Assembly: GCF_900110275.1 (NCBI RefSeq)
Contig: NZ_FODC01000002.1
Coordinates: 620,001 to 684,000, forward strand
Length of the DNA: 64,000 nt
Direction: 5' to 3'
DNA from: Duganella sp. CF517
GTDB taxonomy: Bacteria > Pseudomonadota > Gammaproteobacteria > Burkholderiales > Burkholderiaceae_D
The notes beneath the pieces are model-generated. The model made no database searches, was not told where the DNA came from, and saw only the letters and a list, made by a program, of their open reading frames with translations. Shown here piece after piece: positions 27,175 to 35,373 of the stretch (position 1 is the stretch's first letter; the number at the start of each line of letters is the position of its first letter). The translations under genes were made by a program, and so were the position numbers.

Positions 27175-28398
27175 ATGGCGACTTCGGGCAACGCGGGCAA
27201 CCAGGTCAAGGAAATGATCTTCGCCTGGGAAGGCAAGGACAAGACCGGCAAGACGGTGCGCGGCGAGATGCGCGCCGGCGGCGAAGCCGTGGTCAACGTC
27301 ACCTTGCGCCGCCAGGGCATCATGGTCACCAAGGTCAAGAAGAAAGCCTACCGCAGCGGCAAGCGCATCACCGACAAGGACATCTCGCTGTTCACGCGCC
27401 AGCTGGCGACGATGATGAAGGCCGGCGTGCCGCTGCTGCAATCGTTCGACATCGTCGGCAAGGGCCACGCCAACCCGTCCGTCTCCAAGCTGGTGATGGA
27501 CCTGCGCGCCGACATCGAAACCGGCACCAGCCTGAACCAGGCTTTCCGCAAGTTTCCGCTGTACTTCGACCCGCTGTTCTGCAACCTGGTCGGCGCCGGC
27601 GAACAGGCCGGCATCCTGGAGGACCTGCTGACGCGGCTGGCGATCTACAAGGAAAAAACGCTGGCCATGAAGGCCAAGATCAAATCGGCGCTGATGTATC
27701 CGGTGTCGATCCTGGCGGTGGCGTTCGTCGTCACGGCGGTCATCATGATCTGGGTGGTGCCGGCGTTCAAGGAGGTGTTCGCCAGCTTCGGCGCCAACCT
27801 GCCGGCGCCGACCTTGTTCGTCATGGCGCTGTCGGAGTTCTTCGTCACGTGGTGGCACGTGATCTTCTTCTCCATCGGCATGGGGCTGTACCTGTTCTTC
27901 CGGGCCTGGCAGCGCTCCTTGCAAATGCAGCGCTTCATGGACAAGCTGCTGCTCAAGCTGCCGGTGTTCGGCGAGGTGATCCGCAAAGCGACGATCGCCC
28001 GCTGGACCCGCACCCTGGCGACGATGTTCGCGGCCGGCGTGCCGCTGGTCGAATCGCTCGACTCGGTCGGTGGCGCGGCCGGCAACGCGGTGTACCTGGA
28101 CGCCACGCGCAAGATCCAGAACGAGGTCAGCACCGGCACCAGCCTGACGGTGGCGATGCAGAACGTCGAGGTGTTTCCCAACATGGTCACGCAGATGGTC
28201 GCCATCGGCGAGGAATCGGGCTCGCTCGACGCCATGCTGGGCAAGGTGGCCGATTTCTACGAAGAGGAAGTGGACGAGGCCGTGGCGTCGCTGTCGAGCT
28301 TGATGGAGCCGGCGATCATGGTCATCCTTGGCGTGCTGATCGGCGGACTGGTCATCGCGATGTATTTGCCGATCTTCAAATTGGGGTCGGTGGTGTAA
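27175..28398 (+). CDS. pilC: Type IV pilus inner-membrane platform protein PilC
   Basis: The protein has 407 residues with two tandem T2SF domains, each with the signature seen in GspF/PilC proteins ('LFTRQLATMMKAGVPLLQSF' and 'ARWTRTLATMFAAGVPLVES'). There are three membrane helices, at about 175-200, 220-240 and near the C-terminus ('IMVILGVLIGGLVIAMYLPI'). It anchors the assembly motor and couples PilB to pilin insertion. An AAGGA site lies before the ATG. pilD, normally next, is displaced by an inserted histidine kinase gene on the other strand. Confidence 0.97.
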   Translation: MATSGNAGNQVKEMIFAWEGKDKTGKTVRGEMRAGGEAVVNVTLRRQGIMVTKVKKKAYRSGKRITDKDISLFTRQLATMMKAGVPLLQSFDIVGKGHANPSVSKLVMDLRADIETGTSLNQAFRKFPLYFDPLFCNLVGAGEQAGILEDLLTRLAIYKEKTLAMKAKIKSALMYPVSILAVAFVVTAVIMIWVVPAFKEVFASFGANLPAPTLFVMALSEFFVTWWHVIFFSIGMGLYLFFRAWQRSLQMQRFMDKLLLKLPVFGEVIRKATIARWTRTLATMFAAGVPLVESLDSVGGAAGNAVYLDATRKIQNEVSTGTSLTVAMQNVEVFPNMVTQMVAIGEESGSLDAMLGKVADFYEEEVDEAVASLSSLMEPAIMVILGVLIGGLVIAMYLPIFKLGSVV

Positions 28399-28443
28399 AA
28401 CGGACGATGCGGAAGGCGGCGTTGGCGCTGCAGCCGGCCTCGG

Positions 28444-29253
28444 TCACCCGCGCGATTCGGTGCGGCCAAGCCAGGCCGCGAGCCGTCGCCGCCAGCGCCG
28501 CCCGCGCTGCGGCGCGTAACACACCTTGCCCGGCACCTTCAAAATCACTTCCGTCCCGCGCTCGGGCAAACTCAACACCTCCACGCCGCCCCCCATGCGC
28601 TCGGCCCGCTCGCGCATGCCCGCCAGGCCGCGATAGCCGGCCCCCGGCGCCAGCGCCGCATCAATGCCCTTGCCGTCATCGCGCACGAACAGCGAGAAGA
28701 ACTCGCAGCCGTACACCAGCTCCAGCTCGATATGCCCGGCCTGCGCATGCTGGAACGCATTGAACAGCGCCTCGCGCCCGATGCGGAAAATCTCGTCGCC
28801 GACGTCGCCGTCGAGCGGCAGCGCCGGGCCGGTGGCAATCATCCGGAACGGCGTCTTGAAGCTGTCCTGCAGCGAATGCCCGACCTGCGCGAACGCCCGG
28901 CTGACATTGTCCCCGTACACCAGCGGCGTGCGCAGCGCCAGCACCTGGTGGCGGCCGTCGGCCAGCACCTCGTCGGCCTGGTCGAGGATGTTGTCGATGG
29001 TGTCGCGCTCGGCGCTGCCGCCGGGCAGCCGCTGGCCGACGCTCTGCACGCGCAGCAGGACACCTTGCATGCTTTGCAGCAGCGTGTCGTGCAGATCGAA
29101 GGCGACGCGCTCGCGCTGCTCCAGTTGCTTGAGCCGGGCTTGGTAGCGGCGCGCGATGTTGCGCAGGCAAATCCGGAATAACACGCCCAGCAGCAAACAT
29201 TCCAGGGTTACGCCCAACATCGCAAATAAAGGGGTCTGTATGAACAACAGCAA
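28444..29253 (-). CDS. Short NarL/DegS-type sensor histidine kinase (orphan, possibly N-terminally truncated)
   Basis: The protein has 269 residues. A single hydrophobic segment at about residues 7-30 is followed by a HisKA_3 dimerisation helix with phosphoacceptor His54 (DLHDTLLQSMQG). The HATPase domain shows 'IGREALFNAFQHAQ', DDGKGID and 'GYRGLAGMRERAERMGGG'. The start is uncertain: TTG at 29253 has a GGAG six bases upstream, TTG at 29247 and ATG at 29220 are alternatives. The N-terminal segment resembles the last membrane helix of large propeller-type sensor kinases whose periplasmic part is absent here. No response regulator adjoins it. It lies between pilC and pilD. Confidence 0.85.
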   Translation of the reverse strand: MLLFIQTPLFAMLGVTLECLLLGVLFRICLRNIARRYQARLKQLEQRERVAFDLHDTLLQSMQGVLLRVQSVGQRLPGGSAERDTIDNILDQADEVLADGRHQVLALRTPLVYGDNVSRAFAQVGHSLQDSFKTPFRMIATGPALPLDGDVGDEIFRIGREALFNAFQHAQAGHIELELVYGCEFFSLFVRDDGKGIDAALAPGAGYRGLAGMRERAERMGGGVEVLSLPERGTEVILKVPGKVCYAPQRGRRWRRRLAAWLGRTESRG

Positions 29254-29274
29254 AAACGGCTCCGTGTGGTTTGA

Positions 29275-29290
29275 ATATCGGTTCCGATAT
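29275..29290. promoter_or_regulatory. Inverted repeat upstream of the orphan histidine kinase
   Basis: ATATCGG, a 2-base spacer, then CCGATAT form a 7+2+7 dyad 22 bp upstream of the likely kinase start and about 170 bp upstream of pilD. It could be an operator for the kinase gene. No other copy was noticed in the window. Confidence 0.35.
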
Positions 29291-29462
29291 CCCGTCCCCG
29301 CACATTGCCATCATTCCAATATCCTTCCCATATCCCCAACGAGGGAGGCAGCTTGCGCACCGTCCCGCGCCGCACGCCGTCAAAAACGCCCCGCAATGTT
29401 GCCGTGATGCTTTAATATGGGCCTGTGACCACCTACCCGCCCGTCCAGGGCCGCTGACCCGT

Positions 29463-30350
29463 ATGCTCGACTCGATGCCGCAATCGCCGCTGCTGTTCGC
29501 TCCCGCCGCCGACCTGGCCATCAGCCTGATCGCCGGCCTGTTCGGCCTGCTGATCGGCAGCTTCCTCAACGTCGTCATCCACCGCCTGCCGAAGATGATG
29601 CAGCGCGAGTCGGACAATTACTGCGCCGTCGAAGCGGGCAAGCCCGAGGTCCACATCGAGCGCTACAACCTGATGGTGCCGCGCTCGGCCTGTCCCCATT
29701 GCCACCATCAGATCACGGCGATGGAGAACATTCCGGTCGTCAGCTATCTGGTCCTGCGCGGCAAATGCAGCAACTGCAAGGCGCCGATCTCGCCGCGCTA
29801 CCCGGCCATCGAACTGCTGACCGGCGTGCTGTCGGCGCTGGTGGTGTGGAAACTGGGCACCGGCTGGCAGGGCCTGGGCGGCCTGTTCTTCCTGTATTTC
29901 CTGGTGGCGCTCACTTTCATCGACGCCGACACCCAGTTGCTGCCCGACGACCTGACCTATCCGCTGATCTGGGCCGGGCTGCTGATCAACATCAACGGCA
30001 CCTACGTGTCGCTGCACGATGCGGTGGTCGGCGCGGCGGCCGGCTATCTGGCGCTGTGGACCATTTATTGGGTGTATAAACTGGTGCGTCACCGCGAGGG
30101 CATGGGCTACGGCGACTTCAAGCTGCTGGCCGCGCTGGGCGCGTGGATGGGCTGGGCGACCTTGCCGGCCATCGTGCTGATGGCTTCGCTGGTCGGCGCG
30201 GTGACCGGCATCGCGCTGATGGTGGCGAACCGGCGCGGCTTCGATTACCAGATTCCGTTCGGGCCGTATCTGGCCGCCGCCGGCCTGATCACCTTCCTGT
30301 ACCGGGAGCCGCTGACCGCCTTCACCCGCGTCGTTTATCCTTACTATTAA
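29463..30350 (+). CDS. pilD: Prepilin peptidase / N-methyltransferase PilD
   Basis: The protein has 295 residues from the ATG at 29463 (MLDSMPQ). The N-terminal 'LFGLLIGSFLNVVIHRLP' is the standard PilD start. The zinc-binding loop has CPHC and CSNC pairs. The A24 aspartyl protease catalytic residues are in 'FIDADTQLLPDDL' and 'GMGYGDFKLLAALGAW'. About eight membrane helices are expected. It cleaves and N-methylates type IV prepilins in the inner membrane. coaE follows at 15 bp. Confidence 0.96.
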   Translation: MLDSMPQSPLLFAPAADLAISLIAGLFGLLIGSFLNVVIHRLPKMMQRESDNYCAVEAGKPEVHIERYNLMVPRSACPHCHHQITAMENIPVVSYLVLRGKCSNCKAPISPRYPAIELLTGVLSALVVWKLGTGWQGLGGLFFLYFLVALTFIDADTQLLPDDLTYPLIWAGLLININGTYVSLHDAVVGAAAGYLALWTIYWVYKLVRHREGMGYGDFKLLAALGAWMGWATLPAIVLMASLVGAVTGIALMVANRRGFDYQIPFGPYLAAAGLITFLYREPLTAFTRVVYPYY

Positions 30351-30365
30351 AAGCAAAGCCACGGC

Positions 30366-30971
30366 ATGAGCACTCCGCCCTTCTCCATCGGCCTGACCGG
30401 CGGCATCGGCAGCGGCAAGACCACGGTGGCCAATATGTTCGCCGAACGCGGCGCCAGCATCGTCGACACCGACATCATCGCCCACAGCCTGACCGCGCCC
30501 GGCGGCCCGGCGATGCCGGCCATCCTCGCCGAATTCGGCCCGGAGTTCGCCGACGCGGCCGGCGCGCTCGACCGCGCCCGCATGCGCCGGCTGGTGTTCG
30601 CCGACGCCGGCGCCAAGGCGCGCCTGGAAGCCATCCTCCATCCCCGCATCCGCGACGGCGCGCTGGCCGCCGGCGCCGCCGCGACCGGCAGCTACGTCAT
30701 CTACGCGGTGCCGCTGCTGGTCGAGTCGGGCACTTGGCGGTCCCGGGTGGCGCGCGTGCTGGTGATCGACTGCCGCGAGGAAGTGCAAATCGCCCGTGTA
30801 ATGGCGCGTAACAATCTTCCGGAATCGCAAGTGCTGGCCATCATGGCGGCCCAGGCGAGCCGCGCGCAGCGGCTGGCCGCCGCCGACGACATTATCGAAA
30901 ACAATGACGGAATCACCGCCCTGGCGCCCCAAATCGACCGTTTACACGCCCTGTACATGAAAATTCGCTAG
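30366..30971 (+). CDS. coaE: Dephospho-CoA kinase
   Basis: The protein has 201 residues with P-loop '[17 protein letters not shown]' at the N-terminus, then '[15 protein letters not shown]', the CoA-binding '[19 protein letters not shown]' and '[18 protein letters not shown]'-type lid residues. It catalyses the last step of CoA synthesis in the cytosol. The pilB-pilC-pilD-coaE-zapD-yacG order is conserved in beta- and gammaproteobacteria. Confidence 0.97.
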   Translation: MSTPPFSIGLTGGIGSGKTTVANMFAERGASIVDTDIIAHSLTAPGGPAMPAILAEFGPEFADAAGALDRARMRRLVFADAGAKARLEAILHPRIRDGALAAGAAATGSYVIYAVPLLVESGTWRSRVARVLVIDCREEVQIARVMARNNLPESQVLAIMAAQASRAQRLAAADDIIENNDGITALAPQIDRLHALYMKIR

Positions 30972-31034
30972 CATTTTCAAAAAGAACGGTAACAATACCT
31001 TCGCAACGTTTGTATTTTTGCTTGGCTTGCTTCA

Positions 31035-31048
31035 GAATCACGTGATTC
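31035..31048. promoter_or_regulatory. Perfect 14-bp palindrome upstream of zapD
   Basis: GAATCACGTGATTC reads identically on both strands and lies 31 bp before the zapD start in the 108-bp coaE-zapD gap. The position suits an operator or a transcription-factor site controlling zapD-yacG. The binding protein is unknown. Confidence 0.4.
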
Positions 31049-31079
31049 ACCGCAGGTCCACAAATAGAGGGATGTTATT

Positions 31080-31835
31080 TTGATTGTCTACGAATATCCT
31101 TTCAACGAGCGCATCCGCACGTTGTTGCGATTAGAGGATCTGTACGAGAAATTCAAATTCTTTGTGCATCAGGAACATCCGATGCAGCATCACGTCGCCC
31201 TGTCGACGATCTTCGATATGCTGGAAGTGGCCGGCCGCGCCGACCTCAAATCCGACCTGCTGCAAGAACTGGAACGCCAGCGTCAAAGCCTGCTGGGCTA
31301 CCGCATGAATCCGAATGTCCAGACCGAAACCCTGGACGCGATTCTCGCCGAGCTCGACGGCGTGAGCGGCGCGCTGGTCGCGGCCCAGGGCAAGACCGGC
31401 CAGAACGTGCGCGACAACGAATGGCTGATGAGCATCCGCGGCCGCACCATCATTCCCGGCGGCGCCTGCGAATTCGACCTGCCGTCGTATTACGCCTGGC
31501 AAAAGCGACCGGCCCAGCAGCGCTTCAACGACATCGCCGCCTGGTTCGCGCCGCTGGCGCCGCTGTTCGACGCGCTGGCCTTGGTGCTGCGCCTGCTGCG
31601 CGACTCCGGCGGACCGGTCAAGATGATCGCCGTCGCCGGCAGTTACCAGCAAATGTTGCAGGGCAAGGTCTATCAAATGCTGCGGCTGACCCTGGACGAA
31701 TCGCTGGGCGCGATCCCGGAGATCTCCGCCAACAAGTACATGCTGTGGGTGCGCTTCACCACCCAGGGCGGCGACCTGAAACCCAAGGCGCTGGAAGATG
31801 ATGTACCATTCGAGCTCACACTCTGTAACTTCTAA
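31080..31835 (+). CDS. zapD: Cell division protein ZapD
   Basis: The protein has 251 residues. The start codon is TTG (reading [19 protein letters not shown]), chosen because this is the family N-terminus and a GAGGG site lies 9 bp upstream. Other ZapD blocks are '[20 protein letters not shown]', '[13 protein letters not shown]', '[16 protein letters not shown]' and '[10 protein letters not shown]'. ZapD (DUF1342) cross-links FtsZ filaments at the Z ring. Its target, ftsZ, lies about 20 kb away in this window. Confidence 0.96.
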   Translation: MIVYEYPFNERIRTLLRLEDLYEKFKFFVHQEHPMQHHVALSTIFDMLEVAGRADLKSDLLQELERQRQSLLGYRMNPNVQTETLDAILAELDGVSGALVAAQGKTGQNVRDNEWLMSIRGRTIIPGGACEFDLPSYYAWQKRPAQQRFNDIAAWFAPLAPLFDALALVLRLLRDSGGPVKMIAVAGSYQQMLQGKVYQMLRLTLDESLGAIPEISANKYMLWVRFTTQGGDLKPKALEDDVPFELTLCNF

Positions 31836-31844
31836 AGAATTATC

Positions 31845-32018
31845 ATGGCCACCGTAGTTGACTGCCCTACCTGCTCCGCCAAAGTGGAGTGGAAGGAAGA
31901 GAATAAGTATCGCCCGTTCTGCTCGGAACGCTGCAAACAGATCGATCTCGGCGCCTGGGCCGAGGAAAAGTACGCCATCCCCGCCGCGCCGCCCAAAGAT
32001 CCATTGGAAGAAGAGTAA
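31845..32018 (+). CDS. yacG: DNA gyrase inhibitor / zinc-binding protein YacG
   Basis: This short 57-residue gene sits 9 bp after zap[17 protein letters not shown] ... and ends PKDPLEEE. Four zinc ligands are in the YacG arrangement: Cys7-x2-Cys10 and Cys26-x3-Cys30 ([19 protein letters not shown]). In E. coli, YacG binds GyrB and inhibits gyrase. The zapD-yacG neighbourhood is the standard one, which supports the call despite the size. Confidence 0.95.
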   Translation: MATVVDCPTCSAKVEWKEENKYRPFCSERCKQIDLGAWAEEKYAIPAAPPKDPLEEE

Positions 32019-32033
32019 GGCCGCGACTGCCGC

Positions 32034-32744
32034 TTACATGGCGGTCGATTTCACCTTGACGGCCCTGCCGATGTACAGGATCGGCCCGGTCGGACGGCCG
32101 GTCGGCGAGCCGGCTTCCGGCTCCAGGGTGATTTCAAACAGTTGCCCGGCCTCGACCTGCGGCAGCTTGCCCAGCGCCACCTTCAGCGGCTGGTTCGGCG
32201 TCACCAAGCCCAGCGATGCCGGCTTGCCCCAGTTTTTCCCCTTGGTCCAGAACTGCAGCGATTTTTGGCTCGGCACCGGCGTGCCTTCGAGCGGCGTCAG
32301 GGTCAGCTGATTGTTCATGCCGGCCTGCACCACATAGCCGGCGTTGCGTTCCTGCGGCGACACCAGCACCACCATATAGGCCGGCTGCGCCGGCTCGGGA
32401 CGCACCAGCACGATGCTGCCCAGCACGAAGGTGGCGACCATCGCCAGGCCCGCGAGCGAGCGCCACAGCCGCAGATCGTCCCACCAGCGGCGCCAGCCGC
32501 CGGCGTCGGCCACCGCCTGCGGGCGCAGGTTGCCGACGATGCGCGGCCACAGCCTGGCGGACGGTTCGACCGGCTCGGCCAGCGCCGTCAACGGCAGCAG
32601 GCGGCGCTCCCACGCGTCCACTTCGGCGCGCAGCAGCGGTTCGTCCTGCATGCGGCGCTCCACCCGCAGGCGCGCGGCCAGCGGCAGGGTGCCCAGCACA
32701 TATTCGCCGGCCAACTGCTGCAGTTCCTCCAGTGATTCGTTCAT
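32034..32744 (-). CDS. RskA-family anti-sigma factor
   Basis: The protein has 236 residues from the ATG at 32744 (MNESLEELQQLAGEYVLGTL), which overlaps the sigma gene stop by 4 bp. The N-terminal zinc-less anti-sigma helices include 'GEYVLGTLPLAARLRVERRM' and 'WERRLLPLTALAEP'. One membrane helix lies at about 117-137 ('LAGLAMVATFVLGSIVLV'). The extracytoplasmic RskA domain follows ('SLGLVTPNQPLKVALG', 'EAGSPTGRPTGPILYIG'). It should hold the ECF sigma factor at the membrane until regulated proteolysis releases it. Confidence 0.93.
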   Translation of the reverse strand: MNESLEELQQLAGEYVLGTLPLAARLRVERRMQDEPLLRAEVDAWERRLLPLTALAEPVEPSARLWPRIVGNLRPQAVADAGGWRRWWDDLRLWRSLAGLAMVATFVLGSIVLVRPEPAQPAYMVVLVSPQERNAGYVVQAGMNNQLTLTPLEGTPVPSQKSLQFWTKGKNWGKPASLGLVTPNQPLKVALGKLPQVEAGQLFEITLEPEAGSPTGRPTGPILYIGRAVKVKSTAM

Positions 32745-33295
32745 CCCATGCACTCCCGCAATGCGGCCAGGCCGCGCTTGAGCCAGGCCTTGACCGTGCC
32801 CAGCGGCGCGTTCAGCCGCGTCGCGATCTCGCTGTGGCTGCAGCCATCGACATAGGCGCAAACGATGCTGTTGCGCTTGGCGCTATCGAGATGGCCGAGG
32901 CAATCGTTCAGGCGGCCCATGCTGGCTTGCAGTTCAAATTGTTCGGCCACGGTGTCGGTCCGGTCTTCCTGCAAGGCGTCGAGCGTGTCGGCCTCGGCAT
33001 ACACTTCCCGCTCGCGCGAACGCAGCGTGTTGAGCGCCTGGTGGCGCACGACGGTGAAAATCCAGCCGCGCGCGGCGCCGCGTTGCGGGTCGAAGCTGGC
33101 GGCCTTTTGCCAGATGCTGACGAAGGCGTCGTGCAGCACGTCCTCGGCCACGTCGCGGCGGCGCACGATGCGCAGCGCCACGCCCAGCAAATGGCGGCCG
33201 TCCTGTTCGTACAGGCGCTGCAAGGCACGCTGGTCGCCTTGGGCACAGGCGTGCAGCGCGGCGTCGTAGTCAAAACCGTCCGGGGCGTTCGGCAT
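32741..33295 (-). CDS. ECF RNA polymerase sigma factor (SigK/RpoE type)
   Basis: The protein has 184 residues. Region 2 is 'VAEDVLHDAFVSIWQKAASF' followed by 'GAARGWIFTVVRHQALNTLR'. Region 4 is 'YVDGCSHSEIATRLNAPLGT' followed by VKAWLKRGLAAL. It pairs with the anti-sigma gene through a 4-bp ATGA overlap. Its own promoter, usually autoregulated in this class, should lie in the 104 bp upstream, but I could not fix the boxes. The DUF3455 gene upstream on the same strand is a candidate regulon or operon member. Confidence 0.95.
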   Translation of the reverse strand: MPNAPDGFDYDAALHACAQGDQRALQRLYEQDGRHLLGVALRIVRRRDVAEDVLHDAFVSIWQKAASFDPQRGAARGWIFTVVRHQALNTLRSREREVYAEADTLDALQEDRTDTVAEQFELQASMGRLNDCLGHLDSAKRNSIVCAYVDGCSHSEIATRLNAPLGTVKAWLKRGLAALRECMG

Positions 33296-33399
33296 CAGCA
33301 GTCGGGAAAAAAGGGTGGGCGCGGCCCCGGCGGTGATCTGCTGAGTGTCGGCCGATTATAGCCGATCACATCCGCGCAACCGCCGGTCCCGCTACGGAA

Positions 33400-33936
33400 T
33401 TACGCGGCTTTCCAGAAGATGTAGTCGGCCTGGTACTTCACGGTTTCCTTGGCGCCCAGGTTGGCGGCGGCGCAGGCGCCGGCCGGGGCCACGCCGCCCT
33501 TGGTGGCGACGCGCTGGATATAGGTGACGCCGGTCATGGCGCCGCTGCCCGTGGCCGGATTGGCCTTGACCAGCTGCGATGGAATATTGCCGGCGCCGGC
33601 CGGGGCGACCGCGACCTGGGTGGCGGTGACCTTGGAGCCGTCGTTGCCCTGCCACGTGGCCGGCGGGCCGAAGTATTTACCGACGCTCATGCCGCTGCGG
33701 TCGCTCAGGACGGCGTCGGGGCCGACGAAGGTCCATTCGAACTGGCCGGCGGCGTCCTTCTTGGCCTTGCATTCATAGGTGATATCGCCGGCGCCGACGG
33801 TTTCCATGGCGACCTTGTTACCTTCCGGTACCTGGACGGCGGCGGGCAAGGCCTGTTGGCTGAAGGTCGGGGCGCTGGCGCAAGCGGACAGCAGGACGGC
33901 GGCGGCGAGGATGGCGGCGGAATGATGGATTTGCAT
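33400..33936 (-). CDS. DUF3455 domain lipoprotein
   Basis: The protein has 178 residues. The N-terminal signal with lipobox LSAC (residues 16-19) predicts a lipoprotein. The body matches DUF3455: 'VPEGNKVAMETVGAGDITYE' near the start, 'GPDAVLSDRSGMSVGKYFGP', and a repeated Gly/Ala-rich strand pattern ending 'KYQADYIFWKAA'. Function is unknown. It lies just upstream of the ECF sigma operon on the same strand, a pairing that hints at envelope-stress involvement. Confidence 0.85.
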   Translation of the reverse strand: MQIHHSAAILAAAVLLSACASAPTFSQQALPAAVQVPEGNKVAMETVGAGDITYECKAKKDAAGQFEWTFVGPDAVLSDRSGMSVGKYFGPPATWQGNDGSKVTATQVAVAPAGAGNIPSQLVKANPATGSGAMTGVTYIQRVATKGGVAPAGACAAANLGAKETVKYQADYIFWKAA

Positions 33937-34065
33937 GTCAGGCTCCTGGGTAGTGTGTAAGACCAGCGGGATTTTCCCGTTGATGGCAGTACTACACGCG
34001 AGCGCCGGGTTTGGATGCAGCGGGATGCAAATATATTTGTAGCGCGGATTAGCGTGGATGCCTGA
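33937..34065. other. Intergenic region with a partial REP-like motif
   Basis: The 129 bp between DUF3455 and mutT, both leftward, contain GTAGCGCGGATTAGCG (34039-34054). This resembles one arm of the repeat at 14704-14789, but no matching second arm is visible. It may be a decayed copy or a coincidence. Confidence 0.35.
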
Positions 34066-34488
34066 CTAACCACCCGACTCGGCGCGGACGGCGTCGAGCC
34101 ACTCGAGCAAAGGGATCGTGGCCGGCAGCAGCGGTTCGACGCCGACCGCGCCCTGCCAGGCGAAGGCCTGGCCTTCGAGGCTTTGCGGCTCGCCATGCCA
34201 GTCGCGGCTGATGTAGAAATGCAGCCGCACGTGCGCGTGCGGATACACGTATTCGACCCCGCACCATTCCTCGGCGCTGTTGATCGTCAACCCCAGCTCT
34301 TCGACGAACTCGCGCTTGAGCGCTTGCAGTATCGTTTCGCCGGGATCGACTTTACCGCCCGGGAATTCCCAGTAGCCGTCGTACGGCTTGCCGGCCGGAC
34401 GCTGGCCCAGCAGCACGTCGCCGTTCGGCTTCATCAGGATGCCGACGGCGACATCGACCGGTTTGATCTTCGCTTCGCCGCCGCTCAT
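34066..34488 (-). CDS. mutT: MutT-like NUDIX hydrolase (8-oxo-dGTP diphosphatase)
   Basis: The protein has 140 residues from the ATG at 34488, overlapping the upstream ATPase stop by 4 bp. The NUDIX box is intact: Gly, then Glu, then REFVEELGL (GGKVDPGETILQALKREF and on, about residues 44-66). 'WEFPGGKVDPGET' and the small size match MutT, which removes 8-oxo-dGTP. The position next to DUF815-argJ near secA is the usual one for this gene in Burkholderiales. Confidence 0.9.
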   Translation of the reverse strand: MSGGEAKIKPVDVAVGILMKPNGDVLLGQRPAGKPYDGYWEFPGGKVDPGETILQALKREFVEELGLTINSAEEWCGVEYVYPHAHVRLHFYISRDWHGEPQSLEGQAFAWQGAVGVEPLLPATIPLLEWLDAVRAESGG

Positions 34489-35372
34489 GCCTGGCCGTCC
34501 CGCGGCAGCTTGCCGGCGTAGTCCTTGGCGAACTGCCACGCCACCCGGCCCGAACGCGAACCGCGCTGCAAGGCCCAGCGCAGGGCGTCGCCGCGCGCCG
34601 CTTCGATCTGCTGCTCGGTACAACCCAGCGACGACAGCCAGTGGCCGACGATGGCCAGGTAATCATCCTGCTTGAACGGGTAGAACGACAGCCACAGGCC
34701 GAAGCGCTCCGACAGCGAGATCTTCTCCTCCACCGTCTCGCCGGGATGCAGGTCGCCATCCTCGTCGTGCTTGTAGCTGGTGTTGTCCGACATCCGCTCC
34801 GGCATCAGGTGGCGGCGGTTGGAGGTGGCGTAGATCAGCACATTGTCCGACTGCGCCGAGATGCTGCCATCGAGCGCCACCTTCAGCGCCTTGTAGCCGC
34901 TCTCGCCCTCTTCGAACGACAGGTCGTCGCAGAAGATGATGAAGCGCTCCGGCCGGCCGGCGACGATGTCGACGATGTCCGGCAGCTCGGCCAGATCGGC
35001 CTTGTCCACTTCGATCAGGCGCAGGCCGTCCTTGCCGAACTGGTTCAGGCACGCCTTGATCAACGACGATTTGCCGGTGCCGCGCGCGCCGGTGAGCAGC
35101 ACGTTGTTGGCGGGCCGCCCCTGCACAAACTGGCGCGTATTCTGCTCGATCTGCTCCTTCTGCGGGCCGATATGCTGCAAGTCGTCCAGCGCGATCGGCG
35201 ACACGTGCGCCACCGCCTGCAGGTAGCTGGCGCCGCCGCCGCTGCGTTTGCGCCAGCGGAAGGCGAAGCCCAGCTTCCAGTCGGGTTCACGCGGCGCCTG
35301 CGGCAGCACCGCCTCCACGCGCGCCAGCAGGGCCTCGGCGCGCACCAGGAATTGTTCGAGGGGAGTCGCCAT
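34485..35372 (-). CDS. DUF815 family AAA-type ATP-binding protein
   Basis: The protein has 295 residues. Walker A is 'LLTGARGTGKSSLIKACL' (about residues 92-109), Walker B is 'RFIIFCDDLSFEEGE', and an arginine-rich sensor region follows ('VLIYATSNRRHLMPERM'). It resembles DUF815 (YcaO-neighbour/DnaA-like) ATPases of unknown role that sit between argJ and mutT in many betaproteobacteria. It starts one base after the argJ stop and overlaps mutT by 4 bp, so argJ, this gene and mutT form one transcript. Confidence 0.9.
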   Translation of the reverse strand: MATPLEQFLVRAEALLARVEAVLPQAPREPDWKLGFAFRWRKRSGGGASYLQAVAHVSPIALDDLQHIGPQKEQIEQNTRQFVQGRPANNVLLTGARGTGKSSLIKACLNQFGKDGLRLIEVDKADLAELPDIVDIVAGRPERFIIFCDDLSFEEGESGYKALKVALDGSISAQSDNVLIYATSNRRHLMPERMSDNTSYKHDEDGDLHPGETVEEKISLSERFGLWLSFYPFKQDDYLAIVGHWLSSLGCTEQQIEAARGDALRWALQRGSRSGRVAWQFAKDYAGKLPRDGQA

Positions 35373-35373
35373 C

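Noticed and set aside
33345-33527. 60-codon Arg-rich plus-strand frame near DUF3455
   Set aside because: It overlaps DUF3455 in antisense and has Arg/Pro/Gly composition of a shadow frame.
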